The notes beneath the pieces are model-generated. The model was not told where the DNA came from and did not search any database. It saw only the letters and a program-made list of their open reading frames with translations. The translations under genes were made by a program, and so were the position numbers. Positions 8,367 to 17,286 of a stretch of DNA of 64,000 bases are shown here, in pieces (within the stretch, counting starts at the first letter, position 1; each line of letters opens with the position of its first letter). The stretch comes from Bacillota bacterium (GTDB lineage: Bacteria > Bacillota > Clostridia > Peptostreptococcales > Anaerovoracaceae). The stretch spans positions 1 through 64,000 of the forward strand of contig JAEZLP010000013.1 of NCBI GenBank assembly GCA_023415235.1, written 5' to 3'.

Positions 8367-8786
8367 ATGGTTAAGTTACTAGTTGGTCGAAAAGGCAGTG
8401 GGAAGACAAAGAATATGATCCAGCTTGCCAACGACCGGGTTGAAAAGAGCGACGGGAGTGTCGTTTTTATCAACAAAAATCATAGATTGATGTATGACTT
8501 GAAGTATAAGATCCGGGTTGTATGTATGGAAGAATACGAAGAGATCACCAACAGCGACGAATACATCGGATTCCTTTACGGAATTATCAGCTCAGATCAT
8601 GATATAGAAGTTATTTTTATAGATAGCATTTTAAAGCATGCTGATGTAAACATTTCAGATTTGCCGGAGTTTCTGAACAGGCTGAAAAATATCTCGGAAA
8701 AATATGAGATTGAGTTTGTCGTCAGCATAAGTGCAACGGTTGAGGAAATCGGAGATATTGCAAAGCAATACGAGATACTGAATTAA
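8367..8786 (+). CDS. Small P-loop protein of unknown function
   Basis: A 139-residue protein with a Walker A motif at the very N-terminus, LLVGRKGSGKTKNM, and a candidate Walker B strand, IEVIFIDSIL, at about residue 75-84. It is too short for a full AAA+ or ABC domain, and no further catalytic motif is visible. Similar short proteins are sometimes labelled as twitching-motility PilT-like, which I would not trust. It has its own promoter upstream and its own terminator downstream, so it is a single-gene unit. The ribosome binding site is AAGGGGGCG. I do not recognise its function; nucleotide binding is the only property the sequence supports. Confidence 0.8.
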   Translation: MVKLLVGRKGSGKTKNMIQLANDRVEKSDGSVVFINKNHRLMYDLKYKIRVVCMEEYEEITNSDEYIGFLYGIISSDHDIEVIFIDSILKHADVNISDLPEFLNRLKNISEKYEIEFVVSISATVEEIGDIAKQYEILN

Positions 8787-8813
8787 TACGTTCCTGAAAA
8801 ATGAGTTATTACT

Positions 8814-8840
8814 GGCGGTGATCTGATCACCGCCTTGTTT
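8814..8840 (+). terminator. Terminator of the P-loop gene
   Basis: GGCGGTGATC and GATCACCGCC form a 10-base perfect stem with almost no loop, followed by TTGTTT. Confidence 0.75.
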
Positions 8841-8897
8841 ATTGCAGTGTGGATGCTTTTGCCAAATCAAGGCGGTATCTTTAGAGATGGGTGGAAT

Positions 8898-9590
8898 ATG
8901 AGCAAGCAAGAGAATAAACTGATCTTATGGGATTTGGATGGCACCCTGATGCATTGCGGTGCAGACGGAACCAGGGCGCTGAACGAGACCTTCCGAAGGC
9001 TCTATGGCTTGGATGAAGCTTTTTCGAAAGCGGGAATCGGGCATGCCATGGACGCGGTTATACTGGACCGTATCATGGAAAAGAACAATCTTGACAAGGA
9101 GGAGCTGGATCAGGTAAAAAAAACGTATATTGAAATACTTGAGTTCATCCTGAGCCGGAATCCACTGAAACGGGTGCTGCCGGGAGTAAGAGAGCTGCTG
9201 GAGTATATCAGCGCAAGTGAAAATATCTTCAACGCTCTGCTGACCAGCAATCTGAGAACCGGGGCCGAAACAAAACTGAAATCGGTCGGACTTGATGAAT
9301 ACTTTCCTGTCGGCGGCTTTGGCGACGATTATGGAGAGAAATGGGACGCCGCCTTGAAAGGAATCCGGGAGGCGGAGAACTACTACGGCAGGAGTTTTGG
9401 GAAAGAGAATATTTACATAATCGGCGACAGCATTTATGATATAGAGTGCGCAAAGAGGATCGGCGTTATCAGCATCGGGGTTTCAACGGGCTTTGCGGAA
9501 TATGAATTGCTGGAAAGGACAGGGCCGGACTATTTATATCGGGATCTGTCTCAATGGGAAACGTTAATTCAGGTACATAGTTGGAAATAG
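8898..9590 (+). CDS. HAD-superfamily hydrolase
   Basis: A 230-residue haloacid-dehalogenase-type phosphatase. Motif I is LWDLDGTLM with the nucleophilic Asp and general acid Asp, motif II is the Ser/Thr in LLTSNL, a Lys is found near EKWDAALKG, and motif IV is IIGDSIYDIECAKRIG. The cap between motifs I and II is helical, as in phosphoglycolate phosphatase-like members. The ATG at 8898 has GGGTGG upstream; the open frame before it overlaps the terminator and is not used. The substrate cannot be named from sequence. A DMT transporter and a Nudix hydrolase follow with overlapping or near-overlapping ends, so all three are probably one operon. Confidence 0.88.
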   Translation: MSKQENKLILWDLDGTLMHCGADGTRALNETFRRLYGLDEAFSKAGIGHAMDAVILDRIMEKNNLDKEELDQVKKTYIEILEFILSRNPLKRVLPGVRELLEYISASENIFNALLTSNLRTGAETKLKSVGLDEYFPVGGFGDDYGEKWDAALKGIREAENYYGRSFGKENIYIIGDSIYDIECAKRIGVISIGVSTGFAEYELLERTGPDYLYRDLSQWETLIQVHSWK

Positions 9591-9601
9591 GCGGAGCGTT
9601 C

Positions 9602-10525
9602 ATGAAAAAACTGATATTTTATATATTTCTATCGGCATCACTGTTCAGCACAATGGAGGTTGTGCTGAAAATCGCGGGTAGCCAGCTGGATGCGTTCCAG
9701 CTTACTCTGATCCGGTTTTTAATCGGAGGCTTTTTTCTGCTGCCATTTGCATTATTGGAGATTAAGAAAAACCAAACGGTATTCACTCGGCGGGATTTTA
9801 TTCATATGCTGGCCATGGGAGTGGTCTGCATCTGTGTCAGCATGGTGTTTTTTCAATTGGGAGTGGAGAATTCGAAGGCGTCAACCGCGGCGGTTATTTT
9901 CTGCATCAATCCGATGTTTACCATGCTGTTTGCCCATTTTATCACCGAGGAAAAACTGAATCGAAATAAAATAATTGCTTTGACCGTGGGGCTCGTTGGT
10001 ATTGTATTCATGATCAATCCGCTTCGGATGGAGCCGGGCAATACCGTCATGGGAGTAAGCTTTTCCATCCTTGCTGCGCTCACCTTTGGGCTGTACAGCG
10101 CCATGGGGCGGACCAGCGTCCGGCGCCTTCGGGGCCTCACTCAGACCAGTATCAGCTTTATTTTAGGTTCCGTCGTCATGATCCCTATCCTGGTCCTTAT
10201 GGACAGGCCGATCATTGCAGGCGTCAACTCAGACAATATCTGGATGGTTCTTTATGTTGGAATTATGATTACCGGCCTTGGTTACCTTTTTTATTTTCTG
10301 GCCATGGAGATCTCCGACGCAGCTACCGCATCCATTGTATTCTTTGTGAAGCCGGCGCTGGCGCCTGTTATTGCGGTCATTGCTCTGCGTGAAACAATCG
10401 GAGTGAACGGACTTCTGGGTATTCTTTTTATTTTTGTCGGATCCTATATCAATCTCAGGGAGCAGAAGGCCAAAAAGACTATAACAAATCAAGAGGTGAC
10501 AACCCATGAAGAAGATCACGATTAA
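9602..10525 (+). CDS. EamA-family (DMT superfamily) transporter
   Basis: A 307-residue integral membrane protein made of two EamA repeats with about ten hydrophobic segments, beginning with KKLIFYIFLSASLFSTMEVV. The hinge between repeats lies near residue 150. DMT carriers of this kind export or take up small metabolites; the substrate is unknown. The ATG at 9602 follows GGCGGAG and lies 11 bases after the HAD gene stop. Its 3' end overlaps the Nudix gene start by 20 bases, which supports co-transcription. Confidence 0.88.
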   Translation: MKKLIFYIFLSASLFSTMEVVLKIAGSQLDAFQLTLIRFLIGGFFLLPFALLEIKKNQTVFTRRDFIHMLAMGVVCICVSMVFFQLGVENSKASTAAVIFCINPMFTMLFAHFITEEKLNRNKIIALTVGLVGIVFMINPLRMEPGNTVMGVSFSILAALTFGLYSAMGRTSVRRLRGLTQTSISFILGSVVMIPILVLMDRPIIAGVNSDNIWMVLYVGIMITGLGYLFYFLAMEISDAATASIVFFVKPALAPVIAVIALRETIGVNGLLGILFIFVGSYINLREQKAKKTITNQEVTTHEEDHD

Positions 10526-11135
10526 GGATTTTGAAGACACCTTCCGGGACAGGGAGCCGAAATCCATGGGAGCTTATCAATATTATTCAGTTCTGGTACC
10601 CCTGGTGGAAAAGGACGGCGAGCTTTTTATCCTGTACGAGGTTCGGGCGGAAAACATGAGAAGACAGCCGGGGGAGGTCTGCTTTCCGGGAGGAAGAATC
10701 GAAGACGATGAATCTGCCGAAGAATGCGCTATCCGGGAAACCTCGGAGGAACTGAATATCCGTCCGTCGGACATCCGCATCATCGCGCAGATGGACTTTC
10801 TCCATACCTACAGCAACTTCACACTTTATTCTCTATTGGGAGTGATCGATTACGAGGCGTATTCCGGCATACGGGTCAATCCGGACGAAGTGAAGGAAGT
10901 ATTTCTGGTGCCCGTATCCTTTTTCGCTGAGAATGAGCCGGAAGTGTATTATTATGATGTGCTGCCGAATATTGGACCGGATTTTCCCTACGATAAGATC
11001 AACCTGCCCAATGGTTATAATTGGCGGAAGGGGAAATCAACGGTGCCGATCTACCGGTATGGGGACAGAGTTATATGGGGGCTTACAGCCCGTATTACCA
11101 ACCATTTGATGGATTTAGTCACAGGAAAGATATGA
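10506..11135 (+). CDS. Nudix hydrolase, CoA-diphosphatase type
   Basis: A 209-residue Nudix enzyme. The Nudix box GGRIEDDESAEECAIRETSE plus ELNI fits the G-x5-E-x7-REUxEExGU pattern. Just before it, RAENMRRQPGEVCFPGG matches the extra signature of the CoA pyrophosphatase subgroup (UPF0035, NudL/YeaB-like), which splits CoA or its derivatives into 4'-phosphopantetheine and 3',5'-ADP. It starts inside the end of the DMT transporter gene and is followed by a hairpin terminator. Confidence 0.9.
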   Translation: MKKITIKDFEDTFRDREPKSMGAYQYYSVLVPLVEKDGELFILYEVRAENMRRQPGEVCFPGGRIEDDESAEECAIRETSEELNIRPSDIRIIAQMDFLHTYSNFTLYSLLGVIDYEAYSGIRVNPDEVKEVFLVPVSFFAENEPEVYYYDVLPNIGPDFPYDKINLPNGYNWRKGKSTVPIYRYGDRVIWGLTARITNHLMDLVTGKI

Positions 11136-11159
11136 GGGCTGAAGCAGGCCCTCTTTTTA
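11134..11159 (+). terminator. Terminator after the Nudix gene
   Basis: GAGGGC (11134-11139) pairs with GCCCTC (11148-11153), followed by TTTTT. It begins on the stop codon. Confidence 0.8.
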
Positions 11160-11313
11160 TTGCTGGAAAAAATTGAGGGGTTTCATTATTCCTACCGGAC
11201 TCCTATACTTTTTAACAAGGGGAAACAATTTGCATCCGATACTGTTTAAAAGATATGCTGTTCCTGATCACGATAATGGATCAGCAAAAGTGAGAACTAG
11301 AAGGAGGACAAAT

Positions 11314-12090
11314 ATGAAAAACCGATTTGTCAAAATTACGTTAATTCTTACCATGCTGCTTGTAGTTGCAGTACCAACTCAGTCATTTGCGGCAGAAAAA
11401 AATTGCAGTCTGAATCAATCCAACACATTGAATACTCAAACCAGTAAGATATATAGTCAGTTACCTCAGGCAACATTGAACAAGCTGGCGGGAACCGTTG
11501 CACAGTACTGTAACGGCAATCTTGACGCTGCTCAGCTTCAGAAGCTTTTCCAGCAGTTTGGACTGAAAGCTCCTGCTGCCAACGCTGCTCCAGTTAAGGA
11601 AACTCCGGCAGCCCCTGCAAAGCCAGCTGCAACAACACCGGAAAAGCCAGCTGCGACAACACCGGAAAAACCAGCTGCAACAGCTCTGGAGGCTTCTGCG
11701 GCGCTTGGTTCCTATGAGCAGCAGGTCGTTGATCTTGTGAATAAAGAAAGAGCAGCGGCTGGACTTCCCGCGCTTAAGGTTAACGCAAAACTGGCGGCCG
11801 TAGCGGAGAAGAAGGCGGAAGACCTCAGAGATAAGGGATATTTTGCACACCAATCCCCAACATACGGTTCCCCGTTTGACATGATGAAGCAGTTTGGAAT
11901 CAGCTATACGGCTGCCGGCGAAAATATAGCAAAGGGCCAGAAAACTCCGGCGGATGTTATGAACGGGTGGATGAATTCCTCCGGGCACAGAGCCAACATA
12001 CTGAATTCAAACTACACAGAAATCGGCGTGGGTTATGTCACAGACAGCAACGGCACCACATACTGGGTGCAGCACTTTATCAGACCGTAA
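11314..12090 (+). CDS. Secreted CAP (SCP/PR1, YkwD-like) domain protein
   Basis: A 258-residue exported protein. A signal peptide, about 26 residues with a hydrophobic core and a VPTQSFAA-type cleavage region, is followed by a region of unknown fold, a Pro/Ala/Lys-rich spacer with KPAATTPE repeats, and a C-terminal CAP domain. That domain shows QQVVDLVNKERAAAGLPAL, a His in FAHQSP, GENIAKG, and HRANILNSNYTEIGVGY, the standard bacterial CAP features. Such proteins occur on spores or cell surfaces; their biochemical role is unclear. The ATG at 11314 has a strong AAGGAGG; the longer open frame upstream is not needed. It is a single-gene unit ended by a terminator. Confidence 0.9.
   Translation: MKNRFVKITLILTMLLVVAVPTQSFAAEKNCSLNQSNTLNTQTSKIYSQLPQATLNKLAGTVAQYCNGNLDAAQLQKLFQQFGLKAPAANAAPVKETPAAPAKPAATTPEKPAATTPEKPAATALEASAALGSYEQQVVDLVNKERAAAGLPALKVNAKLAAVAEKKAEDLRDKGYFAHQSPTYGSPFDMMKQFGISYTAAGENIAKGQKTPADVMNGWMNSSGHRANILNSNYTEIGVGYVTDSNGTTYWVQHFIRP
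11620..11685 (+). repeat. In-frame 24-bp tandem repeat in the CAP-protein spacer
   Basis: Two nearly identical 24-base units and a partial third encode KPAATTPE repeats. This is a typical wall-spanning linker and may vary in copy number. Confidence 0.8.
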
Positions 12091-12162
12091 CGATTGCAGT
12101 CGATTATACTAAATTAAAGTTTCTGCAAAATAACTTTATTCCCCGATATTAGCCTCAGGCAG

Positions 12163-12197
12163 CGAAAAGGCGGAGCCGGAAAAGCTCCGTCTTTTCG
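12163..12197 (+). terminator. Terminator after the CAP-protein gene
   Basis: CGAAAAGGCGGAGC and GCTCCGTCTTTTCG form a 14-base stem with one mismatch. The right arm supplies the T-rich end. Confidence 0.65.
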
Positions 12198-12313
12198 TAT
12201 GCAAAAAATTGTTTGAATGTTGAAATGGATAAATCAAGAGGAGTAATATATAATAATCTTAAATCAAGCGTACTGACATTCCGATAAAACAATTGTCATA
12301 AGGAGGAACTACG

Positions 12314-13120
12314 ATGATATTTCAATTAGCCCTGTGCCAGATGAAGGTGGCCATGGAGAAACAACGGAATCTTGCTGTCGCAGAGTCCATGATACGGGAA
12401 GCGGCAAATAAAGGTGCGGAGGTAATCGCTTTGCCGGAAATGTTCAACTGCCCCTACTCCAATCAGTACTTCAGGGAGTACGCAGAAGAGGAGAAGGGGG
12501 AAACCGTACAATTTTTATCTTCGCTGGCAAGAGAGCTGAAAATTTATCTGGTCGGAGGCTCCATTCCCGAGCTGGACAAGGATCAGGTTTATAACACAAG
12601 CTTCTCCTTCAACCGGCAGGGGGAAGTGATTGGCAAGCACAGAAAGATCCATCTCTTTGACATCGATGTGAAGGGAGGTATCCGGTTTATGGAATCGGAG
12701 ACCTTGACATCGGGTGAGTCTGTAACGATTATCGATACGGAGTTTTGCAAAATCGGCATTGGTATCTGTTACGATGTGAGATTTCCCGAGTTGTTCCGAA
12801 AAATGACGCTGGCCGGCGTCAAGCTGGTTATTCTTCCGGGTGCATTCAATATGACCACCGGCCCCGCACACTGGGATCTGACCATGAGGGCAAGGGCTCT
12901 TGACAATCAGATTTATTTTGCCGCGGTATCCCCGGCCAGGGATGTGGAAGGACCGTACCAAGCGTATGGAAATTCCTGCGTGGCAAATCCCTGGGGAGAA
13001 TTCTGCGGCAGGACGGACGCAAGGGAATCCATCGTATATGCGCAAATAGATCTGGATTATGTGGAAGAAATTAGGAATCAGCTGCCGCTCCTGAAGCACA
13101 GGAAGCCTGCCTTGTACTAA
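12314..13120 (+). CDS. Carbon-nitrogen hydrolase, Nit2 / omega-amidase type
   Basis: A 268-residue nitrilase-superfamily amidase. The Glu-Lys-Cys triad is visible: LPEMFNCP (Glu about 43), GKHRKIHLFD (Lys about 111) and GIGICYDVRFPEL (Cys about 152). The FDIDVKGGIRFMES block after the Lys is typical of Nit2-like omega-amidases, which deamidate 2-oxoglutaramate or 2-oxosuccinamate; other amides remain possible. The ATG follows a strong AAGGAGG. It has no close partner: a terminator lies upstream and the nucleoside transporter with its own promoter lies downstream. Confidence 0.9.
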   Translation: MIFQLALCQMKVAMEKQRNLAVAESMIREAANKGAEVIALPEMFNCPYSNQYFREYAEEEKGETVQFLSSLARELKIYLVGGSIPELDKDQVYNTSFSFNRQGEVIGKHRKIHLFDIDVKGGIRFMESETLTSGESVTIIDTEFCKIGIGICYDVRFPELFRKMTLAGVKLVILPGAFNMTTGPAHWDLTMRARALDNQIYFAAVSPARDVEGPYQAYGNSCVANPWGEFCGRTDARESIVYAQIDLDYVEEIRNQLPLLKHRKPALY

Positions 13121-13170
13121 GAAAAACGTTTGTCAACCGTTGATTTGTAACAATATTGTAAAAAAAGCTT

Positions 13171-13197
13171 TTGTTCTGAAATGGGATAAGGTATAAT
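13171..13197 (+). promoter_or_regulatory. Possible promoter for the nucleoside-binding lipoprotein
   Basis: A perfect TATAAT (13192-13197) preceded by GG and by TTGTTC (13171-13176) at a short 15-base spacing. The -10 box is convincing, the -35 box less so. I looked for a purine riboswitch here and did not see one. Confidence 0.4.
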
Positions 13198-13241
13198 TGT
13201 CCTAGATTATTTTCTATTATTCTTAAGGAGGAGAAGAAGAA

Positions 13242-14333
13242 ATGATGAAAAGAGTATTAGCATTCTTATTAGCTTTTATACTCGTATTTGGACTGGTTGC
13301 CTGCGGTGGCGGGGGACAGGAAGAAGAGCCTGCTGCAGAGGAAACCTATGAAATCGCTATGATTACCGATATCGGTTCCATAGACGACAAGTCATTCAAC
13401 CAAGGTACCTGGGAAGGTGTTGTAGCCTATGCTGAGGCAAATGGAATTACCCATAAATACTACAAACCGACCGAACAGAGCACGGATGCTTATCTTGCCG
13501 CAATTCAGCTTGCTGTTGAGGGTGGAGCAAAAGTTATCGTAACACCTGGCTACCTGTTTGAAGAACCAATCTACTTGGCACAGGATTTATATGAAGACGT
13601 CTGCTTTGTTCTGATCGACGGAAATCCGCATAATGCAGATTACACGGAATACCGTACGGAAGATAATGCGGTAGGTATTATCTTTGCGGAAGAACAGGTT
13701 GGATATCTGGCAGGATATGCAGCAGTGAAAGACGGATATACTAAGCTGGGATATATGGGCGGAATGGCAGTACCTGCCGTCGTTCGTTACGGATACGGCT
13801 TTGTACAGGGTGCTGAAGCTGCAGCTGCAGAAATGGGAATCTCCAACATAGATATGAAATATCATTATACCGGAAACTTCGATGCGACTCCTGAAAATCA
13901 AACTCAGGCGGCATCCTGGTATGCGGAAGGCACAGAAGTTATATTTGCTGCCGGAGGAGCTGTAGGAAACTCAGTAATGTCCGCTGCCGAAGCAGCAGGC
14001 GCCAAGGTAATCGGCGTAGACGTCGACCAGAGCGTTGAGTCTGAAACCGTTATTACATCCGCTATGAAGGGTCTGGCTGCTGCTGTTCAGACTACGCTTG
14101 AACAGTACTACAACGGCGAATTCCCAGGCGGAGAAGCTCTTGTATATGCTGCCGACATGAACGGTGTATCGCTTCCGATGGAAACTTCCAAGTTTACAAA
14201 GTTTACTCAGGCTGACTATGATGCATTATTTGCAAAACTTGCTTCAAATGAAATTGCCCTGAAGAAGGATACCGATGCGGAAGACGCAACCAAGCTGGGA
14301 ACCTCCATCGTAAAGGTTACTTTAGTTAAATAA
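13242..14333 (+). CDS. BMP-family nucleoside ABC transporter, substrate-binding lipoprotein
   Basis: A 363-residue basic membrane protein (Bmp/PnrA/NupN) that binds nucleosides outside the membrane and delivers them to the permeases encoded downstream. A lipoprotein signal peptide ends in LVFGLVACGGGG, where the Cys is lipidated. The mature part begins with YEIAMITDIGSIDDKSFNQG, the family's characteristic first block with the Asp and Asn that contact the nucleoside, and later has EEQVGYLAGYAA and ECA-type GVDVDQS. A strong terminator after it, before the ATPase gene, probably makes this binding protein more abundant than the other components. Confidence 0.92.
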   Translation: MMKRVLAFLLAFILVFGLVACGGGGQEEEPAAEETYEIAMITDIGSIDDKSFNQGTWEGVVAYAEANGITHKYYKPTEQSTDAYLAAIQLAVEGGAKVIVTPGYLFEEPIYLAQDLYEDVCFVLIDGNPHNADYTEYRTEDNAVGIIFAEEQVGYLAGYAAVKDGYTKLGYMGGMAVPAVVRYGYGFVQGAEAAAAEMGISNIDMKYHYTGNFDATPENQTQAASWYAEGTEVIFAAGGAVGNSVMSAAEAAGAKVIGVDVDQSVESETVITSAMKGLAAAVQTTLEQYYNGEFPGGEALVYAADMNGVSLPMETSKFTKFTQADYDALFAKLASNEIALKKDTDAEDATKLGTSIVKVTLVK

Positions 14334-14355
14334 GACAGGCCCAAAAGGCAAACCG

Positions 14356-14387
14356 GGCAGGTGATGCAAATCGCCTGCCTTTTTTAT
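14356..14387 (+). terminator. Terminator after the binding-protein gene
   Basis: GGCAGGTGAT (14356-14365) and ATCGCCTGCC (14370-14379) with a GCAA loop, then TTTTTTAT. Confidence 0.85.
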
Positions 14388-14423
14388 AGCAAATTCATCA
14401 TTTATTTTTATCCTCGAATCGGA

Positions 14424-14562
14424 TATAATGTTTCTATACATTTATATGCGATAAAACCTCATACTTCGGTTTTATCGCTGCGGCTTCGCCGTAAGGTCGA
14501 AACAATATATTTTGCTCGACGTTGCTCGCAAAATAGAATGTTCGGATTTATTTTTTTTTACC
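14424..14562 (+). promoter_or_regulatory. Candidate promoter and structured leader before the ABC ATPase gene
   Basis: A TATAAT lies at 14424-14429. Three hairpins follow: a perfect 11-base stem GCGATAAAACC / GGTTTTATCGC (14448-14478), a short CGGC-TTC-GCCG hairpin (about 14481-14491), and an imperfect 17-base stem from 14498 to 14544 with the top ATTTTGC/GCAAAAT. A run of nine T follows just before the ribosome binding site. It resembles an attenuator or an unassigned leader RNA. It matches no riboswitch I recognise. Confidence 0.4.
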
Positions 14563-14575
14563 AAGGAGAGAAGAT

Positions 14576-16105
14576 ATGGACTACATCATAGAAATGTTGC
14601 ATATCACGAAAGAATTCCCCGGAATCCTTGCCAATGACGATATTACTCTGCAATTGAGAAAAGGCGAGATTCACGCGCTGTTGGGAGAAAACGGCGCAGG
14701 GAAATCTACCCTGATGAGCGTTCTGTTCGGATTGTATCAGCCCGAAAAAGGCGTGATTAAAAAAGAAGGCCAGGAGGTCAGAATCAACAACCCGAATGAC
14801 GCCAACGCGTTGGGCATCGGAATGGTGCACCAGCACTTTAAACTTGTTCACAATTTCACGGTTCTGCAGAACATCATATTAGGTGTGGAAACAACAAAGA
14901 ATGGCTTTTTAAAAATGGATGCGGCCAGAGAAAAGGTTATGGAGCTGTCAAACCGGTATGGACTTATGGTTGACCCGGATGCTCTCATTGAGGATATCAC
15001 CGTTGGAATGCAGCAGCGTGTGGAAATATTAAAAATGCTCTACAGGGACAATGAGATCCTTATTTTTGACGAACCTACGGCTGTGCTGACTCCCCAGGAG
15101 ATCGAAGAGTTGATGAAAATTATGAAAAGCCTTGCTGAAGAAGGCAAGTCCATCTTATTTATCACCCATAAGCTCAACGAAATCAAAGCGGTGGCAGACC
15201 GATGCACAGTGCTCAGAAAGGGAAAACTTATCGGAACCGTTTCCGTTGCGGATACCACAAAGGAGGAAATGTCCGAGATGATGGTAGGCCGCAAGGTCAG
15301 CTTTGCCGTTGAAAAGGCTGAAAGCAAGCCTGGCGAAGCCAATTTCGAAGTCAGAAACCTGACTGTGGGCTCGAAGCACAGCACAAAAAAGGCGGTCAAC
15401 AATGTTTCCTTTACCGTTCGGAAAGGAGAGATTGTATGTATTGCAGGAATTGACGGAAACGGACAATCCGAACTGGTATACGCGCTGACCGGCCTGATGC
15501 CGATTGAAAGCGGGCAGATTCTGTTGAACGGGCAGGATATTACCAGGACTTCCGTGAGGAAACGCAATGTGGAAGGAATGAGCCACATACCGGAGGATCG
15601 CCACAAGGACGGCCTGGTGCTGGATTACAATCTGGCGGAAAACCTTATACTGAAGAAATACTTTACGCAGGAATTCCAGAAAAACGGCTTTATCAAATTT
15701 GACATGGCCTATCAGTATGCTAATAAGCTTATCGAAGAATTTGACATACGGAGTGGTCAAGGGGCAAAAACAACGGTGCGCAGCATGTCCGGAGGCAACC
15801 AGCAGAAGGCCATCGTGGCCAGGGAAATTGATCTGGATCCTGAAATCCTCATAGCGGTGCAGCCAACCCGGGGACTTGACGTGGGAGCAATCGAGTATAT
15901 CCACAAACAGCTTGTAGAACAGAGAGATGCCGGAAAAGCGGTGCTGCTGATTTCCCTCGAGCTGGACGAAGTAATGAATGTCAGCGACCGGATTCTGGTT
16001 ATTTATGAAGGAGAAATCGTCGGAGATCTGAATCCCAAAGATATTACGGTACAGGAACTGGGGCTGTATATGGCCGGTTCCAAGAGAAGCGAGGTGGCTG
16101 TATGA
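14576..16105 (+). CDS. Nucleoside ABC transporter, double ATP-binding protein
   Basis: A 509-residue protein with two ABC ATPase domains, the NupO/YufO arrangement. Domain 1 has Walker A GENGAGKST at about residue 37, the signature region ITVGMQQRVEI, and Walker B ILIFDEPTAVLTP. Domain 2 has Walker A-like GIDGNGQSE, signature MSGGNQQKAIVARE and a degenerate Walker B IAVQPTRGLDVG, so it is probably the less active site, as is usual in this family. It energises uptake of nucleosides together with the two permeases that follow; its stop overlaps the first permease start by four bases. AAGGAGAG precedes the start. Confidence 0.93.
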   Translation: MDYIIEMLHITKEFPGILANDDITLQLRKGEIHALLGENGAGKSTLMSVLFGLYQPEKGVIKKEGQEVRINNPNDANALGIGMVHQHFKLVHNFTVLQNIILGVETTKNGFLKMDAAREKVMELSNRYGLMVDPDALIEDITVGMQQRVEILKMLYRDNEILIFDEPTAVLTPQEIEELMKIMKSLAEEGKSILFITHKLNEIKAVADRCTVLRKGKLIGTVSVADTTKEEMSEMMVGRKVSFAVEKAESKPGEANFEVRNLTVGSKHSTKKAVNNVSFTVRKGEIVCIAGIDGNGQSELVYALTGLMPIESGQILLNGQDITRTSVRKRNVEGMSHIPEDRHKDGLVLDYNLAENLILKKYFTQEFQKNGFIKFDMAYQYANKLIEEFDIRSGQGAKTTVRSMSGGNQQKAIVAREIDLDPEILIAVQPTRGLDVGAIEYIHKQLVEQRDAGKAVLLISLELDEVMNVSDRILVIYEGEIVGDLNPKDITVQELGLYMAGSKRSEVAV

Positions 16106-17286
16106 ATCGGGTAAGGACCCTTTTGGTAAGCGAAGGCGCAAACAAAGCTTACTCCTCTATCTTTTCCATTCTCATAGGCCTTCTCTTCGGATTCATCGTT
16201 TTGCTGATCAGCAATCCGGCACAGGCAGGAGACGGGTTTGTGATTATATTAAAGGGCGGTTTCAGTACAGGCGCCAAAGGTATGGGACAGGTGCTTTATT
16301 TTGCGACACCCTTGATTCTGACTGGACTATCCGTAGGCTTTGCCTTCAAAACCGGCCTGTTCAACATCGGTGCTGCCGGCCAGTTTATCATGGGCGCTTT
16401 CGCTGCGGTGTATATAGGCGTAAAATGGACCTTCCTTCCAGCGCCATGGCACTGGATTGCAGCATTGATCGGAGCAGCTATTGTCGGAGGCTTGTGGGCG
16501 CTGATTCCAGGTCTATTGAAGGCATATCTCAACGTACATGAAGTAATCTCCACAATCATGATGAATTACATCGGAATGTATATGGCGAACTATTTGGTCA
16601 AGCTTCACGTATACGATTCCCAAAAGGCACTCTCGATGAACACTGCGGAAACGGCGGTTTTACCCAAGGGGGGACTGGAATACATCTTTTACAATCACCT
16701 CGGCTCCACGAAGGATATGTCCACTGTAAACTGCGGTATTTGGATTGCTATTGTAATTGCGATCATCATGTATATTATTCTAAATAAAACCACATTCGGT
16801 TATGAGTTGAAAGCGTGCGGGTTTAATCCCAATGCCAGCAAATATGCAGGAATCAACGACAAACGGAATATCGTGCTGTCGATGGTAATCGCCGGAATGC
16901 TTGCAGGGCTTGGAGGAGGACTTCTCTATCTGTCCGGAGCAAACGGAAGACACATTAAGGTTGTGGATGTGCTTGCGGCGGAAGGCTTCAACGGAATTCC
17001 CGTAGCGCTTCTGGGATTGTCTAATCCCATCGGCATCATCTTCTCCGCGATCTTTATCTCTTACATCACACAGGGCGGAAATTATCTCCAGACACTGGAT
17101 TTTGTACCGGAAGTCATCGACATCATCATTGCCATCATCATTTACTTCAGCGCTTTTTCACTGATCCTAAAAACGCTTCTTACCCGCTTTATCAAGCATC
17201 GAAGGGAAAAGGCGACTGAGAAGGCAAAGGTCGAAACGGAAGCAATCCAGGACGCCGAAGTAGCGAATGAAAGGGGGGATCAATAG
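16102..17286 (+). CDS. Nucleoside ABC transporter, permease 1
   Basis: A 394-residue membrane protein with about nine to ten hydrophobic segments, of the NupP/YufP branch of the BPD_transp_2 family. The GLFNIGAAGQFIMGAF block near residue 85 and YELKACGFNPNASKYAGI near residue 230 are the family's conserved loops, the latter contacting the ATPase. The C-terminus is a charged cytoplasmic tail. ATGA overlap with the ATPase and a one-base overlap with the next permease show tight operon structure. Confidence 0.92.
   Translation: MNRVRTLLVSEGANKAYSSIFSILIGLLFGFIVLLISNPAQAGDGFVIILKGGFSTGAKGMGQVLYFATPLILTGLSVGFAFKTGLFNIGAAGQFIMGAFAAVYIGVKWTFLPAPWHWIAALIGAAIVGGLWALIPGLLKAYLNVHEVISTIMMNYIGMYMANYLVKLHVYDSQKALSMNTAETAVLPKGGLEYIFYNHLGSTKDMSTVNCGIWIAIVIAIIMYIILNKTTFGYELKACGFNPNASKYAGINDKRNIVLSMVIAGMLAGLGGGLLYLSGANGRHIKVVDVLAAEGFNGIPVALLGLSNPIGIIFSAIFISYITQGGNYLQTLDFVPEVIDIIIAIIIYFSAFSLILKTLLTRFIKHRREKATEKAKVETEAIQDAEVANERGDQ

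Noticed and set aside
11160..11313. Possible cyclic-dinucleotide riboswitch before the CAP-domain gene
   Set aside because: The gene type is a common target of such RNAs, but I could not find the conserved core or paired stems.
13121..13241. Possible purine riboswitch before the nucleoside-binding lipoprotein gene
   Set aside because: No three-way-junction core or terminator is visible; only a promoter-like -10 box.
15155..16141. Minus-strand ORF of 328 codons inside the ABC ATPase gene
   Set aside because: Antisense to both ABC motifs; no recognisable domain.
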